NCBI GenBank assembly: GCA_021234155.1
Contig: JAJEKV010000002.1
Span: forward strand, 40,475,841-40,539,840
Origin: Isoetes taiwanensis
Lineage: Eukaryota; Streptophyta; Lycopodiopsida; Isoetales; Isoetaceae
Reading direction: 5' to 3'
DNA length: 64,000 nt
The notes below the pieces were generated by a model. It had not been told where the DNA came from, did no database searches, and worked only from the letters and a program-made list of their open reading frames with translations. Position 1 is the first letter of the stretch. Every line of letters starts with the position of its first letter. Below are positions 12,777 through 25,049 of the stretch, one piece after another. Position numbers and translations under genes: made by a program.

Positions 12777-14208
12777 ACCATAGCTACCCGGAACGGGAAC
12801 TGGAACGGGAACTTGGACCCAAATTTGGGAACGGAAACGGGAACGGATGGGAACGGGAACGTCCAACTTTCGAATTTTTTAAAAGTGAAAATGGTTTTGG
12901 AGTTCCCTTTGCATATAGATTATCATAGAACACTTAGAACAGAAAAATGTGAAATACATAGTGATGGGTTAAAGTAATAGGTAAAACCATTCTTTAACCA
13001 TAGAACACTTAGAACAGAAAAATGTGAAATACATAGTGATGGGTTAAAAGTAATAGGTAAAACCATTCTTTAACGTTCATCAAGAGTTTGGTTCTCTTTC
13101 TCTTTCCTAATCTCAGATATGTTTACACATCATAATGGCCAACTTGTGTATATTGATGCTCATAATGTTGTGAGATTTGTGACTAAAATGAGAACATGCT
13201 AGACAATCACTATAAATAGTTGTTATTGCAAAAGAGCATATAGTTCTATTATGAGCTTTCAAAGGCCATTCAGAAGCTTTCCAAGTTCTCTCGATATTTA
13301 GGATATATTTCTAAGCATAAATCGTCCTATTTTTTTTCCCTTTATTGTAAGATCATTCTGCTGATTCTTTCATGCCATACTTTGGCATCATTTAGAATTC
13401 TTGATCTTGTGAGCATCCAAACATTCAGATAAAAGGGACAGGAAAAGACATGATTGCGTTGTATTGTTCCCTTAATCTGGTTATCATGTATTTGATCTAC
13501 ATATGATCACGGTATTTCTCTGAGTAGGATAAAAGCAAACAAATGACATGACCAGAAAGGTTTACATATCACTTACTTACAAATCTATTCTTACAAGTTT
13601 GCATCAAAAAGCTTACAAGTTTTATGCTTTCCTCTCAAAGATTTCGATGGCACAGAGGGCAGGCTCTAGTAGTCTCCATTGCTCCGCCCGGATAACAGAG
13701 CCCGACTCTGCAGAGGAGGTCGAAAGAGAGGTCAAAGCCGAAACTCTGCAGCAGAGGTGTTTCGTTCGAGAGTGAGAGATAAAAGAATGAGGAGTACTCT
13801 CTGGATTGCTAAAATGAATTTACCTTAGAAGTTGAGTTTGATAGGCGGGCAACAGGCTCCTCTAGTCCAAAAAGATACGATGCAGCTCCTTCAACACTTT
13901 AGTAGCGGTAGTCCCAATCCGACATCGGGCCCGATCAGATCCGACACCAAGCCGTCAAAAGCCACGAACAAGGGGAAAAAATAGCTCTTTTTTTAGTATT
14001 TCGACACTTTTTTTGTTGTTTCTTTGTAAATTTAATGCTAAAAAAAATTTGCTACCGGGAAATCAAGTTCCCATTTATGGGAACTTCGTCCGAAACTTAG
14101 TTCCCGGTAGCACATGTAGTGGGAACTTGGCTAGGAGTTCCCGGAACTCTGGACCCTGGAGTTGGGAACAGGAACCAAGTTCAGAACTTGGTTCTCGGTA
14201 GCTATGGT
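12777..14208. mobile_element. 1.43-kb TIR element (unit 3)
   Basis: This is the third copy, with the same ACCATAGC ends and TAA-type flanks. Confidence 0.65.
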
Positions 14209-15885
14209 TAAAACCGCTCTGTGAATTGTGACATGGTTTGAAGGCTACTTTTGAAATCACTAGATAAAGAATGCATAACTTGCAAGATGAGTGGCAACAC
14301 TAAATGTACAAGTAGATAGCTCGTGGTAGGTGGTTAACATAAATTATATTCGTTAGTTTCTACCAAAAGAAGAAGATGGAATTTCACTTATGCACTAATG
14401 AAGGGAGAAATACCCACACACAGTTTGAAAACTATTCATGGTGCTAGTGTTGACCTTCAACCTGGCTTAAGAGTCAAACGGAAGAAGCCAACTTGAAACT
14501 ATGCTCAAGTTGGAGGTAGAATCTCTAGATCACTTAAGGTGACAAGTCTATAGAAGAAAAAACCACTGGAAAGCTCAAAAGAGCAGTTGTTCATGCCTTT
14601 CCCATTTCTGGAAAATGGTAGCAATACTCAAGTCAAAGTGCTTTGCAAAGGTTGTCAAAGTGCACAAGTGCCAATAGTTGCAAGGAGCAATGGCAACCTG
14701 TCAAAAGTGGATTTGCAATGAAGGATATTGTACTACAGAATTGTTTATAATGGCAAAATGCTAGAAATCATATCAGAGATAATTTTTTGAGACTTGATAG
14801 GCAATTTTCATTGATGTAAGGATAAGCAGGCCATAATAATACTATGTTGAGGATTATCAATACCTCATACACAACAAAGGTCATTCAAAAATTCATATAT
14901 AGTATTATAAGAACATAAGTTTCAGCCAGATTTTTGCAAATCGAATCGAGGAATGCACATGAGCTTCGAGAATTCTTTAACACATGTTCAGCGTGTATCA
15001 ATGTTGAATTTGAGCGTGTCTGGGCCTTAAAAAACTTATGTAGATATTTCCCATGTATATATTTTTCATATTGATGGTTCCAGAATATTAGATCTTAAAT
15101 TTAGGCTTGTTGGGTAGATAATGCACGGGAATCCAAGAATAGATAGGTTACATAGCTCATGGCATCAATTGCGGCATGATTCGAGCCGATATTCAGAGTT
15201 TTAGGGTCCATAGGAGTTTTTTCAAGTAGAGGCCCGAGTACTCGTATGTATTTTTCGCGTATACTCCCATCGTATATGTGTATAATTTTTTTTTTTTTCA
15301 ATGGTCATGATGGTTAATGGTTCTTAAGGGCCAAAAATAACTCCTTTAATGATTTAAACTCTCAGAGCCGATTCACGTGCACGATGGCATCCCTTACCAT
15401 CATGTAAAAAGGCAAGCCCTTTTACACGCACCATCATCTGCCATCGCCAAAAAGCACAGGGCAAAACAGGGCCCCTCTCCAGTGATAATTGCATGTCAAC
15501 CCAGCCTTAGGACTATGGTGGATATGCCCAAGACTATAATTCTTGACTAGGGCAATTTTGTGAGGCACCTTGGGACCATGGTAGAACCACTTGGGCATAT
15601 AAAATCGGGCATGAGGTAATGCAAACTTGTAATATGAAGCAATGGTCATGGGGCCTCTTCAAAGCCATAGTAATAATACAAGGGTAGTATGGTGATGGTG
15701 TAAAAATATAAACCCATATCAAGGGACAATGGTGAAAAAAAGGAACATGGGTGTTTGAGCAAAAAGCAAAAGTGTGGCACAATATGAAAAGTCATCGGGC
15801 ATGAACTTAAAATAGTTAAAAGGGACACGTAGGAAAAAATAAGCAAATGTGCAAGGTGTATCTTGAGTTGAAAAGTCATCGGGCA

Positions 15886-17569
15886 AGCATTTCCTTGATT
15901 CCTAAGGTTAAGCAGCCTTCTACCATTAATGATTGGAGGCCTATCTCCTTGTTGTCCTCTGTGTACAAGATTATTGCGAAAGCCCTGGCACCCTGGCAGA
16001 GAAGTTGAAGCCGGTGTTGACTTCTTCCATAGTAAGGTGCAGTCTGGGTTTTTGGGAGGAACATTTTGACTAATGGTGCCGCAGCTTATGAGGGCGCCAG
16101 GAGAACAGGTCAAGGCATTGCCTATTTTAAGCTTGACTTTGCCAAAGCTTACGATAGTGTCTGTTGGGAGTTCTTGTCTGCCATGATGTTAGTGTTGGGC
16201 TGTGGTCCACGCTTTCTGAGAGCGATCATGAAGTCGCATAGGTCGGCCACGGGCTACGGTGGTGCGCCAGGGTGAACCTTCCGCCTTTTTCTCCTTAGGC
16301 AGAGGGGTGCGTCAGGGGTGCCCTTTGGTGCCGTTTTTGTTTACGATTGTGGCGGAGGCACTGTCTCAGTTGTTTTTGGCTGCAGTGAAGGAGGGGGTGG
16401 TGGATGCGCTTCGGATGCAGGATGGTAGCCAGCAGATTATTAACTAGTTCGCCGATGACACTTTCCTCTTCTTGGTGGCGTAAGAGAGGAATCACTTGGA
16501 ATGTGAAGGGTTTCTTTGGATACTTTCTCCTTGGCCTCGGGCATTCTTTGAATTGGGGTAAATGCTCCGCATTATGGGCCCGGTGACTCCGCCTCCCCTT
16601 GTTTGGCTCTATTCCCTTGGAAGGTGCTTCCGGGTAATGTGTGTACTAAGTCATTTGGGTATTCCCTTTGGAGGGATGTTTCTATTGGGAGGGTGTGGGA
16701 TGAGATTTTATGGGGGTTACGTAAAACACCTCAATTGGTGGAAGGGTAGCAAGTTGTCCATGGCGGGTAGGATCACTATTGCCAAGTCAAGACTTTGTAG
16801 CACTCATGTGTATATCTGACATCTGCGATGTTAGCTCATGAGGGTAAGATCTGTGCTTTGGATAAGATTGTTGAAATTTTGTGTGGGGGGGGGGATGATG
16901 AAGGGGGTTGTTAAAGTGGCTTGGTGGAAGTGTCTCCGCCCTCGGGAGGATGGGGGCTTGGCCATTCGGATTTGGTGCTGCATAGTAAGGTGTTGGTCTC
17001 CAAGTTTGTTTGGAGCAATGCGGGGATGGAGCATCTTTCGTGATGCGGACTGTTGTTATTCTGATCTCTTCGCCATTGTGTGGCGTTTGGGAAGCCGATC
17101 GTGCATGTGGAGTTGCCCAGGCACTTTGTTGTATGGTCTCGGCCTTCCCCACATGCATCCCCTTTTCTCACGGGGGTGTTTCGGGCTTGGGATCATGTGC
17201 GTGTGCTCTTCCAGCTAGATTATGCCTCAGTTTATCACCACTCTTCTCCTTTCTTGTGGGTTCCTCTACCCCCTGCGCACTTGCCCTTGGCTGCCACTGT
17301 GCATGCTCGGATGCAGGCCTGTTGGAGGCGAGCTGCTGTGCTCACATTGGAGGATTGGTATTGGGGTGGTCAGCTAGCTTCGTGGGAGTTCTTTCGAGCT
17401 CGCTTTCGCCTGAGGGGCAGTGACCAGGCTATCTGGGAACAAGTGGCGGGGAGTATTCCACTACACATATCTATAGTCCCTCAGGATGATGTGGTGGTGC
17501 AGGCTTGGAAGGTTCATCCGGATGTTGTGTCTTCTTGTTTTGTGCGGTCTTGTTACCGGGTGCTGGTTA
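15886..17569 (+). mobile_element. LINE reverse transcriptase, best copy, 5' part of a split LINE
   Basis: This is the best preserved of the three LINE segments. It shows L-D-F-A-K-A-Y-D-S-V-C-W-E-F-L (16130-16175, RT motif A), R-G-V-R-Q-G-C-P (about 16300, motif B region), F-A-D-D-T-F-L-F-L (16448-16474, catalytic motif C) and L-N-W-W-K-G-S-K-L-S-M-A-G-R (about 16730-16775). Beyond the tandem breakpoint (17171) a 200-codon open frame (17080-17685) continues the C-terminal, tryptophan-rich part, with W-R-R-A-A-V-L-T-L-E-D-W and W-E-F-F-R-A-R-F-R-L. At 17569 it is interrupted by the 13.2-kb DNA transposon, and the LINE resumes at 30734. The 5' end (endonuclease) is missing, as in many truncated LINE insertions. 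Confidence 0.88.
17564..17569 (+). repeat. Target-site duplication, left (TGGTTA)
   Basis: TGGTTA lies directly before the left terminal inverted repeat and recurs at 30734-30739 directly after the right one. The surrounding sequence on both sides is LINE. Confidence 0.85.
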
Positions 17570-17600
17570 ACCATCATTCAATTAAATTGGGATTATGTCT
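17570..17600 (+). repeat. Left terminal inverted repeat, 31 bp
   Basis: It begins ACCATCATTCAATTAAATTG and matches the complement of 30703-30733 over 31 of 31 bases, after which the two ends diverge. The same sequence begins the copy at 62890. Confidence 0.92.
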
Positions 17601-18146
17601 TAATTTTGGGATAAATTTTATATTGCACTTTTTTAGTAACTTTGTTAAATTCACTTTTTTAGTAACTTTGTTGCCCTTAGACTAGAATAGACGTTAACAT
17701 ATAATCACACACGAGAATATAAACTCACACCTTAACTTCAAATTATAAAATCATATATCATGGAACTCAAGTAGTACACAACTTTTATTAACTGTAGAAA
17801 AGATACATAGTAATTGTTTTTCATTTTTCCACTAGCATCCCCAAGGATATGAGAACCTTATTCCTTACATCCTGAGGTATTGTAACTCTCATTTGTTTTA
17901 CTAGGAATAGTTTTGGAGTCCACGAAAGTACAATACGGTTTCAACGTCTAGCCAAAGATCGGGATCACTTGGATTTCTCCTCCACCTCTTTGTCCAACAA
18001 TCTGAATATCTTTCTTTATCGGTGACATTACTCAACTGATGTCTTTGGACACCACCATTCCACAGCAAGCACCTTATTGAAGTTAACATCACCTTCTTCT
18101 TTGCAAATATCCGAGATAGTTCATCCCAACCACTTTGGATAGGTCT
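17601..18146. other. Subterminal region of the transposon
   Basis: This AT-rich stretch lies between the left TIR and the DUF7869 stop. It holds a short local repeat of TTTAGTAACTTTG (17630-17675) and a 63-codon minus ORF (17901-18092) that would lie after the transposase stop. It recurs almost unchanged at 62921-63440. Subterminal repeats of this kind often bind transposase, but no binding site is demonstrated here. Confidence 0.45.
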
Positions 18147-20809
18147 CTAGATCTCTTTGGTTTTACTACTACAAATTGGTGGCACTCCACGTCGATTAGA
18201 AGGTTCATAATAATCCATGCCTAGATATTTTGGCCTATCCTTCTTAGGACCAACATAGTGTTTATCGATTGAGGAGGAGCATATGCCTTCACAATGCTAC
18301 TAATGGTACCATCATCTTCGTCGGCACCCACTAATGTTTTCCACTTACTTTTAGGGAACCACCCTTCTTTTCAGCTCTTCCGAGGATATGTCTACCTCAT
18401 CCAACAAGTTGATCACCTTCTTCCAATAATCTATCAATGCACGATTAGTCTCATATCGAATTAGTTTGCCAATGCTTGATGTAGTCATTGATGCCATCCT
18501 TAGTCAATCCCAATTGCTTGACTTCTTGGTTGGTTTTAGAGCTTTTGGTTGACCTGGAGGTATCATAGGCTTGCCATTTGCATCCCTCGTGCCAAATTTC
18601 TGCCCCACCTCTCCACTTCTCCCTCTCGAAGGTCTCATTTTTCCATTGCATGATTGGAATCCCTTCTCTCACCCAAAAAGTGAATTGAAGAGGTCTAGTA
18701 TGACCTTCCATGTCGAGAGCATAACCATCCACAAAACTCTTCCAATCAGGCACTTCTTCTATGATAGATCCTATAGGAGATGGATTTGTACATCCATGAA
18801 ATATTTCCAATGCTTTGGGAAAGTTGGTAAGCTGTCTGCTGTCTCAATACATGACTATATTTTCCAAACAATGCATCCACATCCTCATGAGTATGTGGGG
18901 CATTAGGAACCCCAAATTGACTCTTTCAAAAATACCCACAGCTGTTAAGTAGGATAGGAAAGAAAACATCCACCTGTTCTTATTTTGACCAGCACAATTA
19001 TCTAGTTGCAAGAGGAGCTTTCTGGGCAGATCTCGAGGTTTAGCACGAGATGTTGAAGCTCCAACATGTTCATTAGGTCCATTCCTCCTAAATCTTGCCT
19101 TGCTAAACTTTTCAATACTATTAGGGGTTCCATCCAACAATGCACTATGTAGTGCACGGCTAGTGTGTAGGATCCCTGTGAGGTTACCATTGTAACCCTT
19201 CTCATAGTTTCTTAAACACCTCATGATACTCCCAATATGAAAATCTGGACCATCACTCCACAACTCTAAACTGAAATGGCCATAATAGGTCTGAGCCTGC
19301 CCATGCAATATTGCCCCAGTCATTGAAATCTGCAAAGGATATGATCTTCCACATGACTTAGGAATGTACTTGAATTGTGGAAGACAAGTCTTCTGTTGGT
19401 CCATTTTATCATGTATAATACATAGATAGTTATTAGGTTCCATTGCAGATAAGGTCCTCCACATCCAATAAGTTGATCTACATGATAGTTGATCTGTCAT
19501 ATGGTCCTTCATATGTTCCCTTATCTTTGCCCTTAGACTTGGTTGCACAGTCTTATCTAGTGTCTCCTTCAACTTAGCACATAAATTGCACTTGGCAAAG
19601 TTGTTTGAAGTTGCTATGGTCACATGCTTGAAATGCTTATTCCATAGCCTACTAAAACTGGAAATTTTGGGATATAGAGGCCCACTTAAGTTCATGAAGC
19701 AATGCATTTATTTCCTCTAATATGCTCTTCCGGGTACAATGGGATGGCAATCTCTTTTCAACAATAACTCTACCATTTCATCCTTCTTACTCTTATGTGG
19801 CATGTTTTTACGCATTGAAATCCACATATCTTTCAAATATTTCCTTTGCAGCTATAGTTCTTGAGGTAGGCCTTACCAGGCCAGTGTTTCCATGCAATGC
19901 AATTTTACTACCATTTTCATGTCTCTTTTGCCAGTTGTGCCAAGAAGAGGTTGGAATTCCATGTATAGCCATCCATGCTTTTGAACATATCCACTTTCCA
20001 TTCAATGGGAATCTTTTCTTCTTTGATCTTTCATCCTGAATTGCATAGCCAAATATGGTTCACATGAAATTCCTCCTGCTATCACACTTATGTTCCTGAT
20101 ATGTAGCTCTTGCTCCCACCAACTCCTCTATTGTGAACATTCTAACACAAGAAAAACAACAACATTCACCTCCTCTAACCTTCATCATAGCTTCAGGAGA
20201 ACAATCATAATCTGACTTGCATCTTTTGGTGGGATAATGTTTGAAAGTTGGAAGTGGCCTCTTGCTGCTTGTGTGAACATTGTTGACAATGGTTCTACAT
20301 CTAAAGGAAACGTGTAGTTCCCCTCCGGTTGAATCGTCCCTAGGCCATGCAACAATAGTTGGAACCTCTAGTTGCTTCACACAAGCTAGGCATTCTTGTT
20401 TGCCCGAACCCTTTTCCTTCCAATTGTCATATAATTTTGAGATTGCCACACCTAACTTTGTCCTCCCTAATCTTTCATCATTCCTTTGCATTGATAGGAT
20501 CTCGCTAGAACAATAATCCCTTCTCCCTCTTTGCCTCTCATTTGCATGCATGCGGGATCTTGACCTTTTTGTTTTTCCAATCGACCCGAGTATAAAGGAC
20601 AATTTCCTTTCCTTTGCCATCATCCTTTTCATTTGAGGTCTTTTCCTTTCCTTTGCCATCATCAACATCATTCGGAGTCTTTTCCTTTCCTTTGCCATCA
20701 TCAACATCATTTGAGGTATTTTCCTTTCCTTGGACATCATGTTCATTAGTTGGGAATTTCTCCTTGCCTTGATTAGCATCATTGGGGTTTTTTTTTTAGC
20801 ATTTTGCAT
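18147..20809 (-). CDS. DUF7869 transposase-like protein
   Basis: This is the probable transposase of the 13.2-kb element, about 885 codons from the Met at 20809 to a stop at 18147. From the N-terminus it shows four basic repeats around M-M-A-K-E-R-K (20580-20760), then C-L-A-C and G-E-C-C-C-F-S-C cysteine pairs (20.1-20.4 kb). Next come an H-G-N-T-G block (about 19870), a zinc-finger-like C-N-L-C ... H-M-K-D-H (19.5-19.6 kb), an acidic site I-I-H-D-K-M-D-Q (about 19420), Q-L-D-N-C-A-G-Q-N-K-N-R (about 18990) and H-T-H-E-D-V-D-A-L-F (about 18880). The last three blocks match the order of conserved acidic motifs in DUF7869 proteins. A frame change lies just before H-T-H-E-D, and others follow between 18.45 and 18.15 kb. 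The copy at 63.6-63.8 kb reads through one of the latter, so these are either recent damage or sequencing error. DUF7869 has no proven activity that I can cite; the transposase role is inferred from its position between the TIRs. Confidence 0.75.
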
Positions 20810-20979
20810 GCCATTGACCTAGAATGCATAAGAATATATAGTAAGTTAGCATATCCAAATAACCTCTAACTAACATGTTCATAAATGAAAGCCTCATATG
20901 TTCTATTTATATAATGGGATTCCCCAAGTTATTTTCCTCAACATTATATAAAAATAAAACCCTCTACTTGTAACCTTCA

Positions 20980-21240
20980 AACTTGTATCCTATAATAACC
21001 TTAGAAACAACTTTTAAGGTTATTATAGGTTTTTGATTTTAAGGTTAAGAAGTTTATTATAGGTTAGAAAATTTAAGGTTGGAAAGTTATTGTAGGTTAA
21101 AAGTTTTAAGGTTAGAAGTCTAATTCATGAACTTTTAAACTTATAACTTAACTATTAACTTAAAACTATTTTAAAAACTTATAAGTCATAACTTTTAAAC
21201 TTAATAACCCTTAAAACAATTGTCCTTAAAACAATTAACC
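20980..21240. repeat. AAGGTTA / ACTTTTAA short-repeat tract
   Basis: This is a degenerate run of TTTTAAGGTTA-like words followed by their complement (AACTTTTAAAC), giving a loose fold-back of about 250 bp upstream of the DUF7869 gene. It would lie in that gene's 5' leader or promoter. I see no clear TATA box. Confidence 0.55.
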
Positions 21241-21339
21241 CTTGTAATAAATTTTTAGCGGAAGTTATAATGGCTGGTGATGAAAATTTAAAAAGCGGTT
21301 ATTATTTCAAGTTAGCCTTCCTTTTCAAACTTTTCTCTC

Positions 21340-21925
21340 ACACTTTCGAACATTAGCTTACGCTTCCAATTTCGGCATTCCAGGCGCTTCTGCTTCCAAT
21401 TTCGGCATTCCAGGCGCTTCTCCTTTCTCGGCTTCTATCGCTTCGGCATCATCAATCTACCTTCAATCTATCTTCTACGCTTTACGGGCATCAATCTATC
21501 GCTTGCATGACCTAAGGAATCAATCTATCCGCTTTGCATGACCTAAGGAATCGTCAATCTATCTTTCGGCTTCAATCGCTTAGAGCTTTTATCCGTTTTC
21601 TAGCTTTCGAGCTTTTATTTGTTTTATCTGTTTTCGAGCTTTTGGGTTTTCGGCTTCTATCCGCTTCTAGGCTTCTATACGCATCAATCTCGACTTCTAT
21701 CGCTTCTCGACTTCTATCCGCATCAATCTCGACTTCTATCTGCTTCTCGGCTTCTATCTGCTTTAGGGTTTTGGCTCAAAGGTTTTTTCGGCTCAAAGGT
21801 TTGTAGGCTCTATACAATGTCTCTGGTTTTTTTGGTTTTTTGGCTCTCTACAATCTCTCGACTTTGAATAACTTTGGTTTTTGTGTTAAAGCTTCTCGGC
21901 TTCTCGTTTAGAAGGCTCAATTCTC
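21340..21925 (+). repeat. CTTCTAT-CGCTTCTCGA degenerate tandem array
   Basis: This is a pyrimidine-rich array of 18-40-bp words such as CTTCTATCCGCATCAATCTC, including two near-perfect 33-bp copies at 21363-21425. ORFs across it (21534-21867) only reflect the repeat. It lies between the divergent transposase and cargo genes, so it may separate the two transcription units. Confidence 0.7.
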
Positions 21926-22084
21926 GGGTACTGAACACAAGTAGGTTAGTATTTCCTGTTATATACATAAAGTAGTTATTTTACATAAAGCAGTTCCTCA
22001 TAGGATTGGTTCTGTGATCTGGCCTATATGATCTGCTCTTATTCTATTTCAATAGGTCTTCCTCTATCTGTTCTAAGCCATGAT

Positions 22085-22275
22085 CTAAAATAATGAAGTA
22101 AATAATGATCTATGATCTATCGCTCTATGATCTTGCTCTATGATCTATGAGCTATGATCTATGATCTATACGCTCTATGATCTATACGCTCTATGATCTA
22201 TGATCTATCTGCTCTATGATCTATCTGCTCTATGATCTATGATCTATGACCTATCTATGATCTATGATCTATAAT
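22085..22275 (+). repeat. CTATGATCTATGATCT tandem array
   Basis: This array of a 7-8-bp word (CTATGAT) is interspersed with ATACGCT and ATCTGCT variants, which may be one word read differently at a CHG site. It is non-coding. Confidence 0.85.
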
Positions 22276-22323
22276 GTATTCAACGATTATGCATTCTGTT
22301 AGAATAATATGTTAGAATGGGAG

Positions 22324-23067
22324 AAATCGTGCTTGGCGCATTTCTATTTTTGGTTTCCGATTTTCCATTAGGTTAATCAAAGTCGCCCGCCGCGTTTTAG
22401 TTTCTATACAAATCGCGCCCGGTGGCGTGTAAAATAGATCCGTGAAAAAACATAGCAAAAGCGCGCTGGCGTTTTGAATTATGTATGTTGAGAATCGTTT
22501 TATGGGGAGAGTAATATATCATTTGCTAATGACTTAATTTTCTCTCGTTCTAGTGCCATGGATTTTCCTTATGCATGGACACTAGCTGATCTACGACTTT
22601 GGATGGTTCTAGTTCAAATACACTTCCACGGGCGACCATCAACTCTCGGACCCCGTACAAGATATTACTTGAGTGTGCTGTTCAAAACGTTCAAAGAGAG
22701 TTGGAGAATCCAATAGACAGTCTGTATCAGGGGCCATGGGTACACTTCCATCGCATCTATGGACATATCAGAATCCTCATGCTCTTAGTAAGGCTCATGC
22801 CAACAAATAAGTACGAGGATTTGCTTTATAGTATCAAGGATCGATACAACACTCTGGTTTGGAGACTCGACATCCGCAGGGAAGATGAGGATCCTGTCAT
22901 ATCAGGGTGGTTCAGGTGGGACTTTTTGCGGGATTGGGCCGATGAAGTGGGGCTATGTGACATATTGTAGAGATAGAAAGAATTCGCGCCTGGCGCATTT
23001 TTGCAGAAGAAGAAATGTACATACACTTTTTTGGAATATGAATACAAACTCGCGCCTGGCGCAATTT
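22324..23067. repeat. Palindrome family A, cluster of five
   Basis: Copies at about 22324-22343, 22411-22432, 22455-22475, 22981-23001 and 23047-23067 share the core CGCGCC-TGG-CGC flanked by AAAT/ATTT-like arms. They flank the small ORF at 22599-22970 on both sides. The same motif recurs at 25.9-26.3, 29.1 and 30.4 kb, and I saw it nowhere outside the transposon. Confidence 0.75.
22599..22970 (+). CDS. Unrecognised 123-residue cargo protein
   Basis: This is an uninterrupted ORF with well-mixed codons. It is bracketed by family A palindromes and ends shortly before AT-rich spacer. The product looks helical and mildly charged, with L-Y-Q-G-P-W-V-H-F-H-R-I, a hydrophobic I-L-M-L-L-V-R-L-M run, and a C-terminal R-R-E-D-E-D-P ... 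W-F-R-W-D-F-L-R-D-W. I do not recognise a family. A different start at 22559 opens another frame but soon stops, so the Met at 22599 is preferred. A short ORF at 30111-30314 has a similar R-D-L-E-D-P ending and may be a relative. It could also be an exon of a larger gene. Confidence 0.45.
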   Translation: MDGSSSNTLPRATINSRTPYKILLECAVQNVQRELENPIDSLYQGPWVHFHRIYGHIRILMLLVRLMPTNKYEDLLYSIKDRYNTLVWRLDIRREDEDPVISGWFRWDFLRDWADEVGLCDIL

Positions 23068-23308
23068 TGCACTATATTTTTATGTCATTTAGTTTATTAT
23101 GTTTTTTTATATGCAATGTCGAAAACATTGAATCCTTTGATGCCCTCCAGCCAGTATGACCAACCCCAAGAAACTACATATTTTCATTAATGTGTAGTTT
23201 CATGGGGTTGATATGACTGGCTAAAGAACATCAAAGAATCCAAAATTCACAACATCACGCAGATGTTATGATATATTCATTTTTTTTTGAATATCCAAAT
23301 ATACATAC

Positions 23309-23523
23309 CTTTTTCAGACGGTCTTTTGGCCATGCTACAAATGTGCCCACGCTTTCACCAACTGTATCGCCACCGGGATGTCTTCTTGGAAGAGCCTCAT
23401 CTTCGTAATTGCAGTTTATAATGGAAATCTTACAGAAACTGTTTCCAAGAGGAACACCATGACACATGGAACTTGGATTCAGATCTTCGATTTTACATAA
23501 GCCTACTCGGCGCTTCAAGTTTG
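23309..23523 (-). CDS. DUF8039-like exon of a minus-strand gene
   Basis: The exon is bounded by a consensus acceptor (TTTTAACAG at 23524) and donor (AAAAAG-GTATGT at 23303-23309). It encodes about 70 residues reading ... M-C-H-G-V-P-L-G-N-S-F-C-K-I-S ... T-V-G-E-S-V-G-T-F-V-A-W-P-K-D-R-L. The pattern of G-V-P-L-G, a variable stretch, then G-x-x-V-A-W-P resembles DUF8039 domains, which in plants often occur in transposon-encoded proteins. Upstream and downstream exons are not convincing. The match is from memory of the family pattern and needs a profile search. Confidence 0.45.
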
Positions 23524-24043
23524 CTGTTAAAAGATAGCATTCTTCTCAGAATAGCGATGAAGAACCAGAATGCATTGGAAAAAATAGAGGACGAAAAATA
23601 GAGAACAAGAGAATGCATTCGGAATGGAATCACACTCACCATAGCTCAGCAGACATCGAATGGGATTGAAGGCGGCTCGATCGAATAGGATTGAAGGCGT
23701 TGTAGACGGATCTTGGGGCCTCACGATAGTAGGAATGATCTTGGGCCTGAAAGTAGGAATGATCTTGGGGCCACGATAGTAGGTGGCCGATTAGGTGGTA
23801 GTAGATTGCCACATATCGTTTCTTGAAATTAATAATTAATTGTTCTTGAAATTGCACTAAAAAAAAAAAAACACAATTTAAATTTGTAAATGAGCCGGCG
23901 GACGGTTAATTAAAGGCGATATAAATTTAAAAGGGCCTTAATTTGAATTTCTGATTTTGTAAATCGGCGGCCAAGATTATGAACGCATACATATAAGTTT
24001 AAACCAAAATCCCAGTCTTATATTATCCGCGACTTGCAGTTCT

Positions 24044-24160
24044 ATGGCGTCTAGAGGATCGCCGCGTAGGCTGGTAGAGGTGGGCGACGACTCAAAGCAC
24101 AAATCCCATGCACGGAGGCTGCTGAACAAGCGAAAAGCACAAATCAACAACAAGCCTCGG
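24044..24160 (+). CDS. First exon, basic N-terminus of a plus-strand cargo gene
   Basis: An ATG at 24044 opens exactly 39 codons, reading M-A-S-R-G-S-P-R-R-L and rich in K and R, and ends at CCTCGG-GTAATT, a plausible donor in phase 0. A TATA-like CATATAAG lies about 50 bp upstream (23990). It points toward the DGQHR-like exons at 25.0-26.6 kb, but the intervening exon or exons (24.6-24.95 kb) are not clearly resolved. It may instead start a separate gene. Confidence 0.4.
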
Positions 24161-25049
24161 GTAATTGATCTGTTTTTGTTCTGAATTGATTTACGTGTCC
24201 CTTTTTTTGTTAGGTTTTAGGATGTTTTTACGTAATAATATAGTTATTATCCAATAAGAAGCATGTGTCCTCTAATGTTTGAGTTCATATGTCCAAAAAA
24301 ATGTATGGAAACAAATGCTTAATGTGTACATGTTGGTTTCTCTTTTAATCTTTGTATGTCTTTGCTTGAAGCTTGTATACTTAGCTGAACAATATTCAGT
24401 AGCTAGTTGTGTTTTTATAGTTAGTTGTGTCCCTCGATGAAGATTCAACTCTTTAAGTTGCATTTTTATAGTTAGTTGTGTCCCGAGCATTTTGATTCGG
24501 ACCAAAAACGCCCTGGCCTTGATTTAATTAGGCATTACATTAGTTTCTTTATCTTCGGGTCACTTCTAAAAGCAGCATGCCAGCGTATTTATTGCATTTT
24601 GATTTGGGAAAAACGCTTTGGCCCCTGACCCTAATAAACTAAATGAACTTGTCGTGTATTCATTTTCAAATCGCCAAGCGCAAGCGTTTTGTTGCATATG
24701 TGTCGGTAAACATTTATTTGAGCATAAAAAGATTAACCCATGTCTTTGTAATTTCACGGGGATCACAAAAGACAATCAAAAGAGGGAGGACCAAGCAAGG
24801 CGAGACCTCTGAGCCCGAGAAAAAAGCAAAGGACGAAAGAAGATGTTCTTTATTATGGACTGCGGCATGTATTGGCGTTAGAAGATACATCGGAATAATA
24901 AAGGCTCAGGTAGAACCTCCATGTCGTAAGAAGATCTTATAGAAATCGAGAATGGTATGTGGAGATATTCAAAACCGGTGGGAAGACGGACCTCATATTC
25001 ATGTCAAGGTTAAGAGAGACCGATCAAATGAAGAAGCGGGGAATTCTTA

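Larger units (their letters stand above)
11951..17171. repeat. Tandem ~6-kb unit, copy 3 (last)
   Basis: The shared part ends at 17171 inside the LINE, at the motif CTTTTCTCAC. In copies 1 and 2 this point is fused to the 0.74-kb leader segment, whereas here the LINE runs on into its natural 3' part. This marks 17171 as the duplication breakpoint and copy 3 as the one that keeps the original right flank. Confidence 0.93.

Noticed and set aside
21534-21867. ORFs of 82-90 codons in the CTTCTAT array
   Set aside because: They are low-complexity translation only.
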